This document shows positions 16,201 to 18,162 of a stretch of 18,162 bases of DNA, piece by piece. Under the pieces are notes generated by a model. The model was not told the DNA's origin. It worked only from the letters and a program-made list of their open reading frames with translations, and searched no databases. Position numbers and translations under genes: made by a program. Location of the stretch: assembly GCA_964464755.1 (NCBI GenBank), contig CAYXGZ010000064.1, positions 1 through 18,162 of the forward strand. Reading direction: 5' to 3'. Position 1 is the first letter of the stretch. Each line of letters begins with the position of its first letter. The DNA is from CAYXGZ01 sp964464755 (GTDB taxonomy: Bacteria; Planctomycetota; MHYJ01; JACPRB01).

Positions 16201-16738
16201 GGGGAAGTGGCGGCTCAACAAGGGCTGCCTCGAGTCCCAGGCCGGAGCGAGCATCAGTTCCGCGATCCGCTGGCGCACGCTCCTCAAGGGCGACGTGGAG
16301 GTCGAGTACGACCTGGCCGTCCTCGACACGGTCCAGAACCTCAGCGCGAACCTGTACTACCGGCCCGACTCGGACCGCTACTACAGCGCGACCTTCGGCC
16401 TCGACCTCGTCGTGGGCGACATGGAGACCAAGATGCTCGTCCCGAAGGCGTGCCTGCTCAAGCACCCGCTCGGGTTCGGCAAGGAGCGGGCGAAGATGCC
16501 CGCGGAGTGGGAGAAGCTGCGCGAGCGCTTCGTCGGGAGCCCGACGGCGGACTACGCCCTCGAGCGCGGCCAGAAGGTCCGCGTGAAGATCTCGAGGATC
16601 GGCAAGAAGCTCTCCCTCGCCTGCGACGGGAAGACGGTGTTCGAGGGCGAGGACGCCGAGTACACCGAGGGCCACCTGCTCTTCTTCGCCGACTCCCGCG
16701 CGCAGATCGACAACCTGCAGATCACGTTCAAGCCTTAG
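13256..16738 (+). CDS. Transmembrane Ser/Thr protein kinase with large C-terminal sensor region
   Basis: This 1160-residue Hanks-type kinase phosphorylates Ser/Thr on unknown cytoplasmic targets. Residues 5-60 form a small helical domain (FGNACVELDLV...LEQVLLDRKWLDAAQ) of the type that often precedes such kinases. A Pro/Ala linker follows (63-97). The kinase domain covers about 100-358, with P-loop GSGGAGDVY (108-116), Lys130 in VALK, HRDVKPGN (222-229), DLG (242-244, a common variant of DFG) and SPE (265-267). One membrane helix lies at about 395-413. The outside part is a long helical and coiled region (about 450-945). A beta-rich, concanavalin/LamG-like domain (about 958-1160) resembles the DUF1080 family common in planctomycetes. 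Catalytic residues look intact. It starts one base after tyrS with no visible ribosome binding site, so expression is probably coupled. The ligand is unknown. Confidence 0.93.
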   Translation: MPTPADYEFGNACVELDLVSLDRVREALREVDASGGAKSLEQVLLDRKWLDAAQAGVARLRVRPSAPAFAPVPPPAAPAPGPAPAAAPGPALPWAPQIPGYTIVQKVGSGGAGDVYSARQLSMDRVVALKVLSARLAGDPKYTERFVREARAAAKLAHPNIIAVHDVGEHAGTYFMVMEFLDGPTLEKLLSQKGVLDESLVVSVGLQAARALEVARKHGLVHRDVKPGNLMLTSDGTVKLCDLGLAKQAGEGAEGKAVGTPRYISPEQAKDEPDVDIRSDLYSLGATLYHLATGQLPYSASTVRELLQKHVSEPLVPPRERKPGLGAGLNSIIVRLMEKDRRRRYQEPAELIQALESLRPAGAAAPEPAAASRPPSTGRSVASAYRRRSGGGGTGLAVFAFLAILVGGGAWMFRDRISKALEKPVRPGPSGLAGPTRRPLPSGANPNDTIPAEELEVIERYAAADPGFADLPRLLERYDAFKAKYRGQPWEAAGDAARRDYLAGAEAAAQERLRAIRAQERHLVAEEKFRDLAKLYEAFPPALRDHTPSGATAREEHAELVARIGERYTRDKAELEELIRSRKYADALHVVGEMEGYALSAQLIELAERKEALERLRKEEASSVAVEVRDRHLQLDPKLRELLATRRPREGMTLLKGAVFAAFRAEELPYVRVSSIDYAALQEAVAAAEGASDPAGAVAALGRVVVLCEAGMGDPETLAEASTAQMMLIDLRNAAALELLRRQVHDGIARTLKAPAKEKFQLATFPGDPGSFERRGTALCWVVEGKTAKELDPWTGLVEGDLLLLAARSYDDDRAKAEEKAAADPAHLLRGALAHYYARAGVLYAAKAHDLFQRASRGGVRGVKVYLSDLSGSLRDAEDRESGARLQEAKDLLAKKQWAEARAILEDLGRRGDSKFVREHRLEIESLLAQILDRLSRGADLGAAYKGKVEPLDGGRIRVTYDFENRAQVDLFETITGGGKIKGKWRLNKGCLESQAGASISSAIRWRTLLKGDVEVEYDLAVLDTVQNLSANLYYRPDSDRYYSATFGLDLVVGDMETKMLVPKACLLKHPLGFGKERAKMPAEWEKLRERFVGSPTADYALERGQKVRVKISRIGKKLSLACDGKTVFEGEDAEYTEGHLLFFADSRAQIDNLQITFKP

Positions 16739-16740
16739 GA

Positions 16741-16756
16741 GTATCCCCGGGGATAC
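16741..16756. promoter_or_regulatory. Perfect 16-bp palindrome between kinase and propeller genes
   Basis: GTATCCCCGGGGATAC is perfectly self-complementary and starts two bases after the kinase stop codon in the 75-base gap. It could be the binding site of a dimeric regulator of the downstream gene. As RNA it would be a short six-pair hairpin with a CCGG loop. It has no T-run, so an intrinsic terminator is unlikely. The rest of the gap shows no clear promoter. Confidence 0.5.
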
Positions 16757-16801
16757 GGTCCGCGGCGCCCTCCCTCGGGGCCGGGGCGGCCCGCGATTTG
16801 C

Positions 16802-16808
16802 GAGGTGA
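16802..16808 (+). promoter_or_regulatory. Ribosome binding site of the propeller gene
   Basis: GAGGTGA lies five bases before the ATG at 16814. It decides the start in favour of that ATG over the in-frame GTG at 16805, which is itself part of this site. Confidence 0.65.
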
Positions 16809-16813
16809 CGGGC

Positions 16814-18025
16814 ATGAAAGCGCTCCCCCTCCTCCTGCTGCTCCTGTTCCAGGACCCCTCCGTCGACGCGTGGGTCGCGCAACTCCGCGACGAGAGCGTC
16901 GAGAAGCGCGAGGAAGCGGCCCGCGCGCTCTCGGAAGCGCTCGGGAAGGGCGGGGGGGACGCGGCCCTCTTCCGCCGGCTCGCCGCGATCGCCGCGAGGT
17001 CGAACGACGCCGAGGCCGCCGCGCAGATCGGCTCGCTGCTCGACCCCTGGCGGACCGGGGCGAAGGTCCGCGAGCGGGAGCTGCCCTTCGTCATCGACTC
17101 GATCCACGTCGACGGCGGGGATCTCCTGGTGCTCGGCCGCGCGCCCATCGGATCGAAGCTGGCCGCGAAGCGGCTCGCCGCCGGGACGCTGGAGGAGCTC
17201 GGGGCCTTCGAGCTCCCCTGGGGCTCGATGCCCGTTCAGGCGGTGGTCTCCGGAGGCCGGGCCTGGGCGACGGACACCCGGGCCCTGGTCGCGATCGACA
17301 TCGCCCGGGGCGCGGAGCTCTGGCGGCAGGAGCCCGGGCGCAACCTCGCGCACCCGGTCCTCACCGGCGGGGTGCTGGTCGTCGGGGGCTTCGGGGCGAT
17401 GCAGGGGATCGATCCGGCGACCGGCCGCGGGCTCTGGAAGGTCGAGGGCAAGGGCTGGTTCAACCCGCCGATCGCGGCGGGGGCGCTGGCCTGGGTCGGC
17501 CGCGGCGGAGGCGTGACGGCGTACCGCGTCGCCGACGGCACGGAGGCCTGGTCGGCGCCCGAGGCCGGGGGCCCGTGGTCGCTCGAGGGGGAGCGGTTGA
17601 TCGTCGAGCGGGGCGGTCGCGTGTCCGCCCTCGATCCGGCGACCGGGACCCCGGCCTGGACCTGGGACGCGGGCCAGGAGGCGGAGTTCCTCGGGTCGGG
17701 CGAGGGCGTGCTCGCCGCGCGCCTCTACCGCCTGGAACTCCCCAAGATCAAGACGAAGAGCAGCATGGACTGGGTCCCGGGCCCGGTGGTGGGGATCGAG
17801 CTGGCGACGGGTCGCGAGCTCTGGCGCACGGCGGCCGCGAAGCAGGTCCACGGCCTGCCCTCGGGAGTGGTCGTCGACGGGATCCTGCTGGGCCACAAGG
17901 ACGGGAAGCCGTTGCCCGGGACCGCGCCCGCGCCGGCGATGGAGGCCCAGCTCGGATCGCTCGGGTACCGGGGTTCCGGGACGAAGGCGATCGCGGCCTG
18001 GCGGGCGAAGGGGCTCGACCGCTGA
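16814..18025 (+). CDS. Exported PQQ-repeat (WD40-like) beta-propeller protein
   Basis: This 403-residue protein opens with a very short hydrophobic leader (MKALPLLLLLLF, then QDPS). A HEAT-like helical segment follows at residues about 16-75 (DAWVAQLRDESVEKREEAARALSEAL). The remainder is a beta-propeller of PQQ-type blades. At least five show the D-x-A-T/D-G-x-x-x-W cue: IDIARGAELWR, IDPATGRGLWK, YRVADGTEAW, LDPATGTPAW and IELATGRELWR. Such propellers usually mediate protein or ligand binding. No quinone-enzyme active-site motif was seen, so dehydrogenase activity should not be assumed. It follows the kinase by 75 bases, across a perfect palindrome, and may be a separate transcription unit. 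Its stop abuts the convergent ettA stop. The leader is shorter than a typical Sec signal, so export is likely but not certain. Confidence 0.85.
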   Translation: MKALPLLLLLLFQDPSVDAWVAQLRDESVEKREEAARALSEALGKGGGDAALFRRLAAIAARSNDAEAAAQIGSLLDPWRTGAKVRERELPFVIDSIHVDGGDLLVLGRAPIGSKLAAKRLAAGTLEELGAFELPWGSMPVQAVVSGGRAWATDTRALVAIDIARGAELWRQEPGRNLAHPVLTGGVLVVGGFGAMQGIDPATGRGLWKVEGKGWFNPPIAAGALAWVGRGGGVTAYRVADGTEAWSAPEAGGPWSLEGERLIVERGGRVSALDPATGTPAWTWDAGQEAEFLGSGEGVLAARLYRLELPKIKTKSSMDWVPGPVVGIELATGRELWRTAAAKQVHGLPSGVVVDGILLGHKDGKPLPGTAPAPAMEAQLGSLGYRGSGTKAIAAWRAKGLDR

Positions 18026-18038
18026 TCAGCGGCTGATC
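18024..18038. repeat. Short inverted repeat at convergent stop codons
   Basis: GATCAGC (18024-18030) and GCTGATC (18032-18038) are perfect inverted arms with one base between them. They overlap the smaller palindrome GCTGATCAGC (18021-18030) that holds both stop codons. With no T-run on either side it is a weak terminator candidate at best. Confidence 0.3.
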
Positions 18039-18162
18039 TTCTTGTACTTGATCCGCTTGGGCTGGTCGGCCGCGCTGCCGATCTCCTGCCGCCGCTTCTC
18101 CGCGTAGGCCTGGTAGTTGCCCTCGAACCAGCGGACCTTCCCCTCGCCCTCGAAGGCGAGGA
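18026..18162 (-). CDS. ettA: Energy-dependent translational throttle protein EttA, C-terminal end only
   Basis: The last 45 codons of an ABC-F ATPase are read on the minus strand. They end in FEGNYQAYAEKRRQEIG...DQPKRIKYKKISR, which closely matches the characteristic EttA C-terminus (FEGN-x-x-x-Y...ADQPHRIKYKKLTR in E. coli). EttA binds the ribosomal E site and gates entry into elongation according to the ATP/ADP ratio. The ATPase cassettes lie beyond the window edge and cannot be checked. The gene converges on the propeller gene with no intervening bases (TGA followed directly by TCA). Confidence 0.88.
   Translation of the reverse strand, partial: LAFEGEGKVRWFEGNYQAYAEKRRQEIGSAADQPKRIKYKKISR

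Noticed and set aside
16741..16800. Intrinsic terminator after the kinase gene
   Set aside because: The palindrome has no following T-run and the rest of the gap is GC-rich without a stable stem-loop plus U-tract.
16805..16813. GTG at 16805 as the propeller gene start
   Set aside because: It lies inside the GAGGTGA ribosome binding site that serves the ATG at 16814.
13115..17896. A 1593-codon minus-strand open frame opposite the kinase and propeller genes
   Set aside because: The low-complexity Arg/Leu/Gly/Glu composition and absence of signatures mark it as antisense noise, while the + strand carries clear kinase motifs and PQQ-type repeats.

Overview
The window is a very GC-rich, densely coding bacterial segment, roughly 70% G+C by eye. 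It carries eight genes on the + strand and the tail of a ninth on the - strand. Nothing fixes the taxon directly. A large Ser/Thr kinase with an extracytoplasmic sensor, a PQQ-type propeller protein, several short 'AQDP' signal peptides and an outer-membrane secretion pair together suggest a Gram-negative-type lineage such as Planctomycetota. Myxococcota is the main alternative. This assignment is inference.

Layout. Positions 1-3501: the 3' part of glmS (glucosamine-6-phosphate synthase), then an exported protein with HEAT/TPR-like helices, then a small alpha/beta hydrolase whose start overlaps the previous stop by one base. Positions 3498-3582: a convincing sigma70-type promoter with an imperfect dyad over its -10 and predicted start site. 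Positions 3583-11996: a two-partner secretion (TPS) operon made of an outer-membrane TpsB transporter (FhaC/ShlB family), a 1831-residue filamentous-haemagglutinin-like TpsA exoprotein, and a third exported protein whose ATG directly abuts the tpsA stop. Positions 12031-16738: tyrS (tyrosyl-tRNA synthetase), followed after one base by a 1160-residue transmembrane Ser/Thr kinase. Positions 16739-16813: a short gap holding a perfect 16-bp palindrome. Positions 16814-18025: an exported PQQ-repeat propeller protein. Positions 18026-18162: the C-terminus of ettA, convergent, with its stop codon immediately adjacent to the preceding one.

How the genes work together. TpsB and TpsA form a complete Type Vb export pair: a TPS secretion domain with NGNGI on the exoprotein, and POTRA domains plus a VRGY motif on the transporter. 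The long TpsA repeat region is built from recurrent modules. Two neighbouring long copies keep an exact 699-bp register. An upstream relative of the same module has become strikingly tyrosine-rich. The third gene of the operon is an unrecognised exported protein and a candidate accessory factor. The housekeeping genes glmS, tyrS and ettA flank this accessory locus.

There is no tRNA, rRNA, CRISPR array or insertion sequence. No gene-free stretch exceeds about 80 bases.
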